From: Planctomycetota bacterium
Lineage (GTDB): Bacteria; Planctomycetota; SZUA-567
Assembly (NCBI GenBank): GCA_031289115.1
Contig: JAITQC010000155.1
Location: 1-40,449 of the forward strand
DNA: 40,449 nucleotides
Reading direction: 5' to 3'
Shown: piece by piece, positions 15,462-24,304 of the stretch
Position numbering within the stretch: the first letter of the stretch is position 1
How the letters are laid out: each line of letters opens with the position of its first letter
Program-made: the position numbers and the translations under genes
The notes under the pieces: generated by a model
The model's input: the letters and a program-made list of their open reading frames with translations, nothing else
Told to the model about the DNA's origin: nothing
Databases searched by the model: none

Positions 15462-18098
15462 TCAGGTGCCGTTTCTGGCTTTTTCGACCAGACGCTCCAG
15501 GATGGTCTGTGCTTCCCCGGGCGTGAGACGCCCGGGGTCGATTTTACCCAGTTCCAGTATTATGTCCCGGGCCACCTCGGCTAGGGGGCGGGGCGGCTGG
15601 AAAAGGGCACCCTGCACTTCCCGGCCGGCCGCCCGGAGCAGGTTCTGGTTTTTCCCCAGTAGCTTGTAGTCCCGTTCAGCCGCTTGTGTCTCCAACCCCT
15701 GAAGTATCACCCGGGCCCGTTCCACCACTGCCCGGGGAATACCCGCCATACTTGCCACCTGCAAACCATAGGAACGGTTGGCCGCCCCCGGCTCTATCCG
15801 GTGGAGAAACAACATTTTTCCCTGCCAGTCCTTTACTGTCACATTGAAGTTTTTCGCCCGCTCGAGCAGACGGCCTAGCTCAGCCAACTCGTGGTAATGC
15901 GTGGCGAAAAGGGTGCGCGCTCCCACCACCTGGTGCAGGTACTCGGTTATGGCCCAGGCCAGCGACACCCCGTCGAAGGTGCTGGTTCCCCGGCCCACCT
16001 CGTCCAGGATCACCAGGGAGCGCTCGCTGGCGTTAAGGAGGATGTTGGCCGTCTCCACCATCTCAACCATGAAGGTGGATAGGCCCCGGGCCAGATCGTC
16101 GCCAGCCCCCACCCGGGTGAAGACGCGGTCGGCCAAACCGATCCGGGCTTGGCTCGCCGGTATCGCCGAACCCATGTGGGCGAGGATGAAGAGTATGGCG
16201 TTCTGGCGTATGTAGGTGCTTTTCCCAGCCATGTTGGGGCCGGTGATGATGAGCAGGCGTTGCCGCTTCTCCTCAAAAGTCAGGTCGTTAGCGACAAACT
16301 CACCCGCCGGCACCAGTTGCTCCAGAGTGGGATGGCGTCCGTCCTTTATCCAGGTCTCGAGTCCAGCGTGCACTTCCGGCATGACATAGTTGGCGGTGGC
16401 GGCTAGTTCCGCCAGGGCGGCCAGACAGTCGAGACTGGCGCAAAGCGCCGCCGCCACCTGCAGCTTTCCCACCTTTCCTGCCACTTGATCCCTGACTGAA
16501 GTGAAAATCTCCCCTTCGCGCTGGAGCAATTTGTCCTCCGCCCCCAAAACCAGGCTCTCCTGCTCCTTGAGGGCCGGGGTGAGGTAGCGCTCGGAATTGG
16601 CGAGGGTTTGCTTACGGGTGTAGTCGGCTGGAACCTTGGCCTGGTGGGTGTGGGGAATATCCAGGTAATAGCCGAAGACGCGGTTGTACCCTATTTTGAG
16701 AGAGGCGATGCCGGTACGCCGCTGCTCCGCCTCCTGGAACTTTTGCAGCCAATCTTTGCCAAGGGCGCTGGTGCGGCGTAGCTCGTCCACTTCCGGGTCA
16801 AAGCCCTCCCGGATCACCCCGCCCTCCCGGGCGCTGGCGGGCGGGGCGGCGACAATGGCTGCCTCGATCAGTTCCGCCACATCCTCCAGGGTGGTGGTGA
16901 CCGCGCTTTCCTGGAGGAGCGGGGTTTTGGCTCCGGCAAGGCAGGCCGCCAGGCGGGGGAGGATACGGCAACCTCCGGCCAGGGCGACTAGGTCCCGGGG
17001 ACTCGCCCGGTGAGCGGCGAGGCGGGCGGCGATGCGTTCCAGGTCAGGGAGGTCGGCGAGGAGGGTGCGAATTTCCTGTCGCCAGCTGTTTTCCTGCCTT
17101 AGCTCCATCACCGCCTCCTGGCGTTTCCTTATCGGCTCCACCTCCGCCAGGGGTCGCAGGAGCCAGGACCGTAGAAGCCGGCTCCCGGGGCCAGTGAGGG
17201 TGCGGTCGATAGTGGTAAGGAGAGAGTGTTTGTCCCTGCCCTGAGCGGTAGGGGGTAGGAGTTCCAGGTGATGGATGCTGTTACGGTCAAGCACCAGGTA
17301 ACCGGAATGGTCCCTAAATACGGGAGGTTTCAGGTGCGCCAGGCTGTCCTGATAGTTTTCCTCGAGGTAGGCGAGAATGGCTCCGGCCGCCCCGAGGCAG
17401 GCTGGGCGCGTAGCGATACCGAAACTGTCCAGGGTTGTGACGGCGAATTTCTGCTTTAGCCGCGTCTCGCCTTCCCGAGGGTCGAATTGATAGCTGTCGC
17501 GGCGGGTGATACCACCCCCGATACCGGTGGCTAACAGGCGGGCCAGGGGATGCTCGGGGTCGCCGGCTATCTCGCGGGGAAGGAGGGTTTCCGCTGGTGA
17601 CTGGCGGAAAAACTCGTCCTCCAGGTTTTCCCGCTCTGGAGAAACCAGGAAAAACTCGCCGGTGGAGACATCGACAAAGGCGAGGGCATAATCCTTTTCC
17701 TGCTGCGTGACCGCCGCCAGGAAGTTGTTGGCGCGGGGAGGGAGGACAGATTCATCCACCAGGGTGCCGGGGGTGACCACCCGGGTGATTCCCCGTTTCA
17801 CCACTCCCTTGGCCAGGAGCGGATCCTCCAGCTGGTCGCACACCACCACGCTTAATCCCTTGGCGACGAACTCCTTGACATAGCGGTCAATTTGGCTGGC
17901 TGGCACCCCGGCCAGGGGCGAGGCGTTGTTGCTGCGTTTGGTGAGGGTGAGGCCAAGAAGACGCGAGGCGTTAACCGCGTCCTGATTAAACATCTCGTAG
18001 AAATCACCCATCCGGAAGAGGAGGATTTTGTCAGGATGGCGGTCCTTGGCGTCCTGCCACTGGCGCATGGCTGGCGTAAGGTTGTCCGGGTCGGGCAT
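15462..18098 (-). CDS. mutS: DNA mismatch repair protein MutS
   Basis: MutS binds mispaired bases and recruits MutL. 878 residues, the full usual length. The mismatch-reading Phe-x-Glu is F33/E35 in MGDFYEMF. Connector, lever and clamp regions follow. The ATPase domain has Walker A GPNMAGKST (about 618), the GAGDDLARGLSTFMVEM signature and Walker B ILDEVGRGTSTFDG, then the THYHEL block. It starts 6 bases after the stop of the upstream peptidase gene with no strong ribosome site, implying coupled translation. It is the last gene of a five-gene minus-strand operon. No oddity seen. Confidence 0.97.
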   Translation of the reverse strand: MPDPDNLTPAMRQWQDAKDRHPDKILLFRMGDFYEMFNQDAVNASRLLGLTLTKRSNNASPLAGVPASQIDRYVKEFVAKGLSVVVCDQLEDPLLAKGVVKRGITRVVTPGTLVDESVLPPRANNFLAAVTQQEKDYALAFVDVSTGEFFLVSPERENLEDEFFRQSPAETLLPREIAGDPEHPLARLLATGIGGGITRRDSYQFDPREGETRLKQKFAVTTLDSFGIATRPACLGAAGAILAYLEENYQDSLAHLKPPVFRDHSGYLVLDRNSIHHLELLPPTAQGRDKHSLLTTIDRTLTGPGSRLLRSWLLRPLAEVEPIRKRQEAVMELRQENSWRQEIRTLLADLPDLERIAARLAAHRASPRDLVALAGGCRILPRLAACLAGAKTPLLQESAVTTTLEDVAELIEAAIVAAPPASAREGGVIREGFDPEVDELRRTSALGKDWLQKFQEAEQRRTGIASLKIGYNRVFGYYLDIPHTHQAKVPADYTRKQTLANSERYLTPALKEQESLVLGAEDKLLQREGEIFTSVRDQVAGKVGKLQVAAALCASLDCLAALAELAATANYVMPEVHAGLETWIKDGRHPTLEQLVPAGEFVANDLTFEEKRQRLLIITGPNMAGKSTYIRQNAILFILAHMGSAIPASQARIGLADRVFTRVGAGDDLARGLSTFMVEMVETANILLNASERSLVILDEVGRGTSTFDGVSLAWAITEYLHQVVGARTLFATHYHELAELGRLLERAKNFNVTVKDWQGKMLFLHRIEPGAANRSYGLQVASMAGIPRAVVERARVILQGLETQAAERDYKLLGKNQNLLRAAGREVQGALFQPPRPLAEVARDIILELGKIDPGRLTPGEAQTILERLVEKARNGT

Positions 18099-18104
18099 GG
18101 CGTC

Positions 18105-19277
18105 TCAATTCTCGGGAAGGAGTTCGCGTGAGGGTGAGCGGTATTTCCTGCCTTCGCGGGCGGCGCGTTGGGCAGCCTCCCTTTCCTCCGCTACCTCAAT
18201 ATCATGGAAGCGCCGGGTTTTCCAGGCGAATTCACTGCGTCGTCCGCCAGGGGAGTAGTAATAGCCCCAAGTGGCGCGGTGGCCGCGCAGGTCCAGGTGG
18301 AGGGTAAGGCCATGGTCGCCGGCTGGGCTGTGGTAAACGCCAATGCCACCCATGGGAATGATATGGTCGGCCTGGAGGTTTTCGATAAGGGAGACGATGA
18401 GGTAGGCGTCCTGGCGGTCCAACCGACCATTGTGGTTGAGGTCAGAGGCTTTCCCGTCTCCCTCCAGGTCGATGTAGAAGTCGAAAGCGTCGCCGTAGAT
18501 GTGGCGGCCGAAGGCGTTTGAGCCGACCCCGCGGTTATAGGCGGGGGTGCGAAACACGCTGATTAGGCGTAAAGCGCTACCCGGGATACCCTTTTCCTCC
18601 AGAGCTTGCCGCAGACGGAAAATAACCCGCCACATGGGGTAGTTTACCGGCACCATGTCGGTGTGGGGTAGCCCGGAATCCTCGGAGGGCGCCACCAGCT
18701 CCCCCAGGCGCAGGCTGGGGTAGATCTCCAGGCCCGCCGTCTCCGGGGTGATCCGTAGCCACCAGCGGGGGGGTTGGTAACTCTCCGGGTTACTCCTTAC
18801 TTTGGCGTTGCCGGAATGCTCGACTGCGCGGTAGTTGCCGATGTTCACCGCGTTCACCTGGATATCCAGGCCCTTGTCGGCTTTCACACCGCGGGCGGGA
18901 TAGGGGACATAAACACAGAGGAAGAACTCCTGCTCGGCTTCCGTCCCTCCGCTCTGGCGAAAAGCCATGAAATAGGTGCCGGGTTGGCTGGGGGCGGTGA
19001 AGAGCAGGAACGGCCCCTCCCGGAAGACACTGTTGTTTTTCAGGAGGGCGATCTGTCGGTCAGGGCGGCTGGCCATAACCCGCAGTTGCCCACCCGCCGC
19101 CATGACGATGACGGCGTTACCAGCGAAGGCGACGTCAAGTTCACCTCCACCCACCGGGTCTGACCATTGGCAGCGCACCGCCTCCTCTCCGGATTGAGCG
19201 GGCGGGCTAGTCAGGCCTAACCCCAGGACGAGGACAAAGAGGATTAGGCGAAAAGCGGTTTTCCTAGGGTGAAACAT
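18105..19277 (-). CDS. Secreted M15/YcbK-like metallopeptidase with Ca-loop insert
   Basis: 390 residues with a signal peptide (to about 29). The C-terminal domain has the zinc site of YcbK/DUF882 and M15 peptidases: HxxGxAxD as H259-D266 in GRHIYGDAFDF, and a later His in LHLDLRG (H327). SVFRTPAYNRG just before it is the usual conserved lead-in. These enzymes cut peptidoglycan cross-links or stems. Between the zinc ligands is DLNHNGRLDRQD (279-290), a dockerin/EF-hand type calcium loop. The N-terminal 130 residues look like a beta-sandwich. Operon position between a DUF2225-like gene and mutS gives no functional clue. The peptidase fold is fairly sure; the substrate is inferred. Confidence 0.75.
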   Translation of the reverse strand: MFHPRKTAFRLILFVLVLGLGLTSPPAQSGEEAVRCQWSDPVGGGELDVAFAGNAVIVMAAGGQLRVMASRPDRQIALLKNNSVFREGPFLLFTAPSQPGTYFMAFRQSGGTEAEQEFFLCVYVPYPARGVKADKGLDIQVNAVNIGNYRAVEHSGNAKVRSNPESYQPPRWWLRITPETAGLEIYPSLRLGELVAPSEDSGLPHTDMVPVNYPMWRVIFRLRQALEEKGIPGSALRLISVFRTPAYNRGVGSNAFGRHIYGDAFDFYIDLEGDGKASDLNHNGRLDRQDAYLIVSLIENLQADHIIPMGGIGVYHSPAGDHGLTLHLDLRGHRATWGYYYSPGGRRSEFAWKTRRFHDIEVAEEREAAQRAAREGRKYRSPSRELLPEN

Positions 19278-19302
19278 GTTTTTCGACCTCGGTTGGTTAG
19301 GT

Positions 19303-20649
19303 TCAGGGAGTGGGGTTCAGCGGGTTATTTTTACAAATCTCCCGCAATTTTTCAATCAATTCACCATCTACCCCGATTCCCGCTAGCAAGTTCACCCGTT
19401 CCCCAGCTTGGCGGGTGACCTGCTCAAGTCCGGCCCGCGCCGCCTCTCCTAGGTTGGCGTTGGCCCCACTTAGGGAGAGCACCGCCTTAAACCATTCCGA
19501 GGCGGCCGGGAGCTGATCCAGGCGGCGGAGGAAATCGGCCAAAAGGTAAGCGTGGAACAGGGCTTCGCCAGGAGTTGGGTAGGCGGCTTCCTCCAAGGCG
19601 TCCTTCAGCAGTTCCGCCGCTTTTCCCAGATAAGCGTATTCGTCCTCCAGGATGGTCTGGCGATTGGCGATCTCCTGTTCAAGTTCGCGGCGGACCTGGT
19701 CGAGGGCGGTAGCCTTTTCCGCTGCCCGGGGCCGGCCGCCGACCACCGGCCAGAAGGGGTCCTGGCGGCTGTCGGCGTAACGCTGGTGGCTTTCCCCCGC
19801 TAACCGAGTCAGTTCCTGGCGGGCAGCTTCCCTTTCTCCCAGACGGTCATAAACGCCAGCCAGGAGTATGCTGGCGGCCAAGCGCTCGGCCGGGTTGCTG
19901 TTGGCGGGGCGTCCGGCGCGGGTTCTTCCACTTAGGCGCTGGAGGATAGGCAGAGCGGCCTGGGCGTCGGAAAGAGCCAGGTTTTTCAGCGCCCCCCGGT
20001 TCCAGCCGGTGAGCAGGGGTATTTCCGGCAGCCGGTTAAGGGCGTGGCGGGCGGCCCAGGCGGCGCGCCAGGTGAGGAAGGCTTGTTCGCCTAGGCTGGC
20101 CCGCCTCACTTCCGCTATCACCCGGGCGTTCTCGGTTCGCAGGCGATCGGGAATGGCGTCCTGGCGGTTAAAAAACTCGAGTTGGTCCGGGCCGGACAAT
20201 TCCCGGCCCCGCCACCCCAGGAGGTTGGCCTCGGCTTGGCGTAGAGCTGGGCGTAGGGTAGTGAAAACCCAGGTTCGAAACTCGGCGGACGGGGGTTGCG
20301 GGAAAGAGGCAAGGGTGGCGGCGTAGCCGCAGTCGGGACAAATTATAATGTCAGCTTGGAACGCCACCTTCCCAGGTCCAGGGTGGGGACAGAGGTCGGA
20401 GTCTTGTCCACTGGCGTCCATTTGCCAGCGGCCCCCGATGGGCTGCACCACTAGTTTGTCAACTTCGGGTATTTCCAGATGAAAACCGCAGACCGGGCAG
20501 ATGTCTGACCGGACGGGGAGGGAGACAATCTCTTCCAGACTAAGCTGGAGGCTGGGGGTGAGGGAGTCACCGGGGAACACGGGGTAAGGCTTGTCCATGG
20601 CCCCAAGGGAGACGGACAGGCTTAGAAACAGGGCGAGGAACCTTGACAT
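19303..20649 (-). CDS. Secreted DUF2225-like protein with TPR-type helical region
   Basis: 448 residues from ATG 20649, chosen over the track start because GAGGGA lies eight bases upstream and a signal peptide (MSRFLALFLSLSVSLGA) follows directly. Residues 50-115 hold CPVCGFHLEIP (51-54), DSDLCPH (83-88) and CPDCGYAA (104-111), the three-block Cys pattern of DUF2225, probably a zinc-binding module. The rest is Ala/Leu/Arg-rich helices consistent with tetratricopeptide-like repeats. Function unknown. A zinc-ribbon module behind a signal peptide is somewhat unusual. It lies 35 bases downstream of cinA on the same strand. Confidence 0.65.
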   Translation of the reverse strand: MSRFLALFLSLSVSLGAMDKPYPVFPGDSLTPSLQLSLEEIVSLPVRSDICPVCGFHLEIPEVDKLVVQPIGGRWQMDASGQDSDLCPHPGPGKVAFQADIIICPDCGYAATLASFPQPPSAEFRTWVFTTLRPALRQAEANLLGWRGRELSGPDQLEFFNRQDAIPDRLRTENARVIAEVRRASLGEQAFLTWRAAWAARHALNRLPEIPLLTGWNRGALKNLALSDAQAALPILQRLSGRTRAGRPANSNPAERLAASILLAGVYDRLGEREAARQELTRLAGESHQRYADSRQDPFWPVVGGRPRAAEKATALDQVRRELEQEIANRQTILEDEYAYLGKAAELLKDALEEAAYPTPGEALFHAYLLADFLRRLDQLPAASEWFKAVLSLSGANANLGEAARAGLEQVTRQAGERVNLLAGIGVDGELIEKLREICKNNPLNPTP

Positions 20650-20684
20650 GTCGGATATCCCTCTTTCCACCACGCCACCCGGAA

Positions 20685-22004
20685 CTAGGCGGGGCCAGTC
20701 CAGCTTTTTTCCCGGCTGGGCCGGGAAAGGGGTAGATCAAGCAAGGTGCGCCGGAGGAGGTCGAAGGCGGCGTGACAGGAACGCAGCCGCACACCCTGGC
20801 GTTCGGCCACGCTGTGGATGGCGAGACTACGGGTAAGCCCCTGGTTGTTCTGGTCCAGTCGGGAGCAGGCAAGCCAAACCGTCCCCACTGGTTTTTCCGG
20901 GCTGCCGCCCTCCGGTCCGGCGATGCCGGTGACCGCCAGACTATAGAGGGGGCGTTCGGGGTAATGGCTGGTCAGGATGGCTCCTTCGGCCATGGCGACC
21001 ACCACTTCCTCGCTCACCGCCCCCCGGTGTTCGATAAGCCCGGGGTCGACTAGTAGACGGTTCGTCTTGGCCTGGTTGGAATAACTCACGATCCCTTCCT
21101 TGAACACTTCCGAGGCACCGGGGACATCGACGAGAAAGCTACTGAGCATGCCGCCGGTGCAGGATTCGGCGAGGACGAGACAGGCCTTTTTCTGGCGTAG
21201 CGCCGACACCAGCGCCTGGGGCAGGCTCTCCTGGTCAGCTCCGAAGATGTCCGCTCCCAGCCGGGTGCGGATTTTCGCCTCGGTTTTTTTGGCCAGCGCT
21301 TCCGCCGCCTTCAGGTCTTTTCCTCTGGCGTAAAGGCGGACGGTGACAATGCCCTCGGCTACAGCCGTTCCCACTTCGGGATTGGCGCCTTCAGTCATGA
21401 GGTCTTTCAAGGCTTCGCCGATATCAGACTCGCCTCGGCCCAGGAGGTAGAGACGGCGTAGAACCACGCGGACCGGCGCCGGGCGTTCGAGGAGTTTCGG
21501 CCGCACCGTTTCGGTAAACATCTCCCGCATCTCCCGGGGCACTCCGGGCATGACAAATATATCGGCTTGACCCAGATGGGCGTGAAGACCGGGGGCTGTT
21601 CCCTGGTGGTTTGGGAGACGCTCGGCCCCGCGGGGCACCAGGGCCTGCACCCGGTTTATCTTTCCCATGGGATGGCCAAAACGCCGGAAAACAGCCTCGA
21701 TTTCGGCCATGGCGACGGCGTCCTCCTCCAAAGGGACATCCAGCGCCTCCGCCAGGGCATGACGGCTGCGGTCATCCTCGGTGGGTCCTAGCCCACCGGT
21801 GAGAAGGACCACCTGCGCCTTTTCGGCTCCCTCACGAAAGGCGGCGACTATTTCCGGGGTAACATCGCCGATGGTCCGTTTTCCCACTACCCGCCAACCT
21901 AAAAGGGTGCACTGGTTAGCCAGCCAAGCGGCGTTGGTGTCAACGGTGTGGCCAAAAAGAAGTTCGTCGCCACAGGAGATGATGAAAACGCTGGGTTGTT
22001 GCAT
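20685..22004 (-). CDS. cinA: CinA-family protein (ADP-ribose pyrophosphatase / NMN deamidase)
   Basis: 439 residues with the two classical domains. The N-terminal molybdopterin-binding-like (COG1058) domain has SCGDELLFGHTVDTNAAWLA at the start and LLTGGLGPTEDD at about 68. The C-terminal CinA/PncC domain (about 270-425) has VLAESCTGGMLSS and AVTGIAGPEGGSPEKPVG. CinA proteins take part in pyridine nucleotide recycling by hydrolysing ADP-ribose and deamidating NMN; the link with competence is species specific. Its ATG is 18 bases after the stop of the small upstream membrane protein. No key motif appears to be missing. Confidence 0.93.
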   Translation of the reverse strand: MQQPSVFIISCGDELLFGHTVDTNAAWLANQCTLLGWRVVGKRTIGDVTPEIVAAFREGAEKAQVVLLTGGLGPTEDDRSRHALAEALDVPLEEDAVAMAEIEAVFRRFGHPMGKINRVQALVPRGAERLPNHQGTAPGLHAHLGQADIFVMPGVPREMREMFTETVRPKLLERPAPVRVVLRRLYLLGRGESDIGEALKDLMTEGANPEVGTAVAEGIVTVRLYARGKDLKAAEALAKKTEAKIRTRLGADIFGADQESLPQALVSALRQKKACLVLAESCTGGMLSSFLVDVPGASEVFKEGIVSYSNQAKTNRLLVDPGLIEHRGAVSEEVVVAMAEGAILTSHYPERPLYSLAVTGIAGPEGGSPEKPVGTVWLACSRLDQNNQGLTRSLAIHSVAERQGVRLRSCHAAFDLLRRTLLDLPLSRPSREKSWTGPA

Positions 22005-22021
22005 GGGTGTTTTCCTGGTGT

Positions 22022-22480
22022 TCAGGGGGCGAGGTCGGGTATAAGCGGCGGATAGGATGTCACTGGTACCAGATCCTCGACCGGGGGTGGAGTAGCGGAC
22101 AGCCGGGGACGCTGAGTATTTTTGCCGGTGAGTCCTCCCTCGGTGGTGAGGGAAACTAGCGGAGGCTGGATGGTTAGATTTTCAAAAGAGAGGCGCTCAT
22201 TGCCGCGTGAGAGAGGGGCTGGCCCGACGGGGGCGATAGTGGGGGCTCCGGCGTGACGGCGATCCATGTCGCTCATGGGAGGCGTGGCGCTCTCAATGTC
22301 GCGGCGGACAGATTCATCCATCCGGGCGGGATTGGTAACCTGGCTGGATAAGTTGGCTTCGTCGGGGCGAAAAAAATTCAGAGAGAATCCCGCCGCTATG
22401 CCCCAGAGGAAACAGACCAGGAGCAGGGGGGGGCGTAAATTAAAAAACTCGTCGGCTGGCGTCCGGGTGATTTCAACCAT
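22022..22480 (-). CDS. Small membrane-anchored protein, unknown
   Basis: 152 residues. One hydrophobic helix at about 17-33 (PLLLVCFLWGIAAGFSLNFF) is followed by a polar, Pro/Thr/Ser-rich tail that looks disordered. I recognise no domain. It is the first gene of the minus-strand run to cinA, DUF2225, peptidase and mutS, 18 bases before cinA, with a good promoter about 95 bases upstream. Coding is supported by spacing and by the membrane segment, not by homology. Confidence 0.5.
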   Translation of the reverse strand: MVEITRTPADEFFNLRPPLLLVCFLWGIAAGFSLNFFRPDEANLSSQVTNPARMDESVRRDIESATPPMSDMDRRHAGAPTIAPVGPAPLSRGNERLSFENLTIQPPLVSLTTEGGLTGKNTQRPRLSATPPPVEDLVPVTSYPPLIPDLAP

Positions 22481-22575
22481 GGCTGATTAGCATCCCCCGG
22501 GAGACATTGCCGGCCACCGGTATTACTGGCCAGCCACATTGGTGGCAGAAAATTGCACACGTTTACATAAGTGAA

Positions 22576-22604
22576 ATTATCCCCAGCCGACGCGAGTGGG
22601 TCAA
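22576..22604 (-). promoter_or_regulatory. Sigma-70 type promoter for the cinA-mutS operon
   Basis: On the minus strand TTGACC (22599-22604), 17 bases, then GATAAT (22576-22581). Each box is five of six to consensus and the spacing is ideal. It lies about 95 bases before the first gene's ATG at 22480. Confidence 0.6.
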
Positions 22605-22689
22605 TCTTAAAACCATTGCCGCCATCCAGGCCGGCCGGGCGGGAGCGGGAGGGCGACGCCCAAGCTGACCTTTAGCTCACTAACGCATC

Positions 22690-22718
22690 TTGACTATAGG
22701 CCGTCGATGTATTATTCT
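22690..22718 (+). promoter_or_regulatory. Possible sigma-70 type promoter for the PPC-domain gene
   Basis: TTGACT at 22690-22695, a 17-base spacer, then TATTCT at 22713-22718 (five and four of six). It lies 60 bases before the ATG at 22779, in an A+T-rich tract. Confidence 0.42.
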
Positions 22719-22778
22719 TTTCTTTTTATGTAAAAATGCTATTTTTAACAATCATCCGGATGGCCATAGGAGTAATTC

Positions 22779-23180
22779 ATGAAGGCTGGCGAAGGTAGGC
22801 TGGGACGGGTTTTTGTGATTAGCCTTGAACCGGGCGATGTTTTTCCAGCCGCGGTTGAGGAATTCGCTACGGCGCACGGCATCTTCCAAGCCAGCGTGTT
22901 TTGGGCGGGAGAAGGCGGTGGTTCAACTTTACTCGCCCCCGACGCCAATGGGCGGCCGGTGTTTATTACCAAACCATCCGGAGCGACCGGTATTTCCGAG
23001 GTGGTGATTCAGGAACTCCTCGGGGTCAATGTGCGCCAGGCGTCCCGCGGCACTTCCGGCACCCGGATTGATCTGGTCAAGGGATCGATAACCCGGGTGA
23101 TGAAAAAGCCGGCCCCGGCTCCGGAGGAAACCGAATCGGGCACCGTGCCGGTGTACCTGTTTAACGCTGAATTCAACTGA
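22779..23180 (+). CDS. PPC/DUF296-like protein
   Basis: 133 residues, with AGGAG six bases upstream of ATG. The opening GRVFVISLEPGDVFPAAVEEFATAHGIFQASVFWAGEGGG matches the start of the PPC (DUF296) fold, a small trimeric domain also found in plant AT-hook proteins and archaeal/bacterial homologues. The His-rich strand often seen in the family is not evident, so any metal-site function is doubtful. The end contains a Pro-rich loop (KKPAPAPEETE). It precedes the EndoIII-like gene by 84 bases on the same strand. Function unknown. Confidence 0.65.
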   Translation: MKAGEGRLGRVFVISLEPGDVFPAAVEEFATAHGIFQASVFWAGEGGGSTLLAPDANGRPVFITKPSGATGISEVVIQELLGVNVRQASRGTSGTRIDLVKGSITRVMKKPAPAPEETESGTVPVYLFNAEFN

Positions 23181-23264
23181 CTCGGTCCGTTTTTCCGGTA
23201 TAGGCGTTCCCCCTTTTTGGAGAGGGAAGGTCGCCGGTTTTTCTGGATCGGCGGAGACCATTTA

Positions 23265-24215
23265 ATGGCAAATAGCAAAACCAATACCGCCTCACCAATC
23301 GCCCAGTATATTGAAAAACGCTTGGGCCGGGCGGCTTTGTCTCCCCTGAACGCTTTGGACCATATCGCCTTCGCCATTTTGTTGGAGGATGGCGCCACGG
23401 TGAAGACGGCGCTGGAGATGGTGGCGAGTTTGAAAAAGGATTTTTTCGACTGGAACGAGATTCGGGTGTCCCGCACCCAGGAGGTGGCGCGAACGCTGTC
23501 CGCCATTATCCGGGCCGACACCTCAGCCCGCCGCCTCATTGAGGAGTATAACGGGTTTTTTGAGAAAAAGGGTTGTCTCAGCTTCGATTTCCTCCGGGTG
23601 GTCAAGGTAGCCGAGGCGAAAAAACAACTACACCAAGCTTTCCCCCTTCTTCACAAGGGGGCGATTTCCCTGATCCTTTACGAGTTTTGTCCGGAGGCGT
23701 CCCTTCCTATTTCCGACGCCGCCCTGAAGCTGGCGCGGAAAGAGGGGCTGATTGGAAAATCCGCCAACCGCGAGCAATTTGTTGCCGCCTTGGCCTCGGG
23801 GGCTGTTCCCGGGGATGCGGTTTTACTGGTTCAGCATCTGGAACTGGAAGTTCACGGCAATCCTTACGGCGAAGTTCCGCCCCCTCCTGCTAAGAAAAAA
23901 TTGTGCAAGCCGGAGGACAATGGCGGCAAACGACCAGGCAAGGATCCTATAAAAGAGGAGAAGGAGATGGTGAAGGAAACCAAGAAGGACAGCAAAAAGG
24001 CTGGAGTAAAAGTGGTGAAGAGCGCCAGCAAAGCGGCGACAAAGCCGGTGAAGAAGGCCACCCCTGCCAAGCCGGTGAAAAAGACCACAGCGGCCAAAGC
24101 AGTGAAGAAGCCAGCGGCGAAGAAAGCCACCAAGCCCGCCGCCAAAGTAGCCAAAAAAGCCCCGGCGAAAAAAGTGGTGACAAAAAAGGCTCCGGCCAGC
24201 AAGGCCAAGAAATAG
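23265..24215 (+). CDS. EndoIII/HhH-GPD-like protein with histone-H1-like Lys/Ala tail
   Basis: 316 residues from ATG 23265, which has GGAG eight bases upstream; the track start at 23217 has no such site. Residues about 20-205 look like the HhH-GPD base-excision fold: DWNEIRVSRTQEVARTLS, then a helix pair and FPLLHKGAISLILYEF, where Lys could match the catalytic Lys of endonuclease III. The catalytic Asp and the iron-sulphur Cys are not clear, so activity is uncertain. Residues about 230-316 are a Lys/Ala/Pro tail (KPVKKATPAKPVKKT type) like histone H1 or bacterial Hc1/AlgP tails, surely DNA or RNA binding by charge. A perfect terminator follows. Confidence 0.6.
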   Translation: MANSKTNTASPIAQYIEKRLGRAALSPLNALDHIAFAILLEDGATVKTALEMVASLKKDFFDWNEIRVSRTQEVARTLSAIIRADTSARRLIEEYNGFFEKKGCLSFDFLRVVKVAEAKKQLHQAFPLLHKGAISLILYEFCPEASLPISDAALKLARKEGLIGKSANREQFVAALASGAVPGDAVLLVQHLELEVHGNPYGEVPPPPAKKKLCKPEDNGGKRPGKDPIKEEKEMVKETKKDSKKAGVKVVKSASKAATKPVKKATPAKPVKKTTAAKAVKKPAAKKATKPAAKVAKKAPAKKVVTKKAPASKAKK

Positions 24216-24243
24216 TTTTCGATCGCCATTCAGTTTGGTATGA

Positions 24244-24282
24244 CGTCAACCGGGATCGTATCCCGGTTGACGGTGGCTTTTT
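24244..24282 (+). terminator. Strong rho-independent terminator
   Basis: Perfect 13-base stem CGTCAACCGGGAT / ATCCCGGTTGACG with a 3-base loop, followed by GGTGGC and TTTTT. It separates the PPC/EndoIII-like pair from hisG. Confidence 0.8.
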
Positions 24283-24304
24283 GTAAAACAGCGGGAGAAG
24301 TGTC

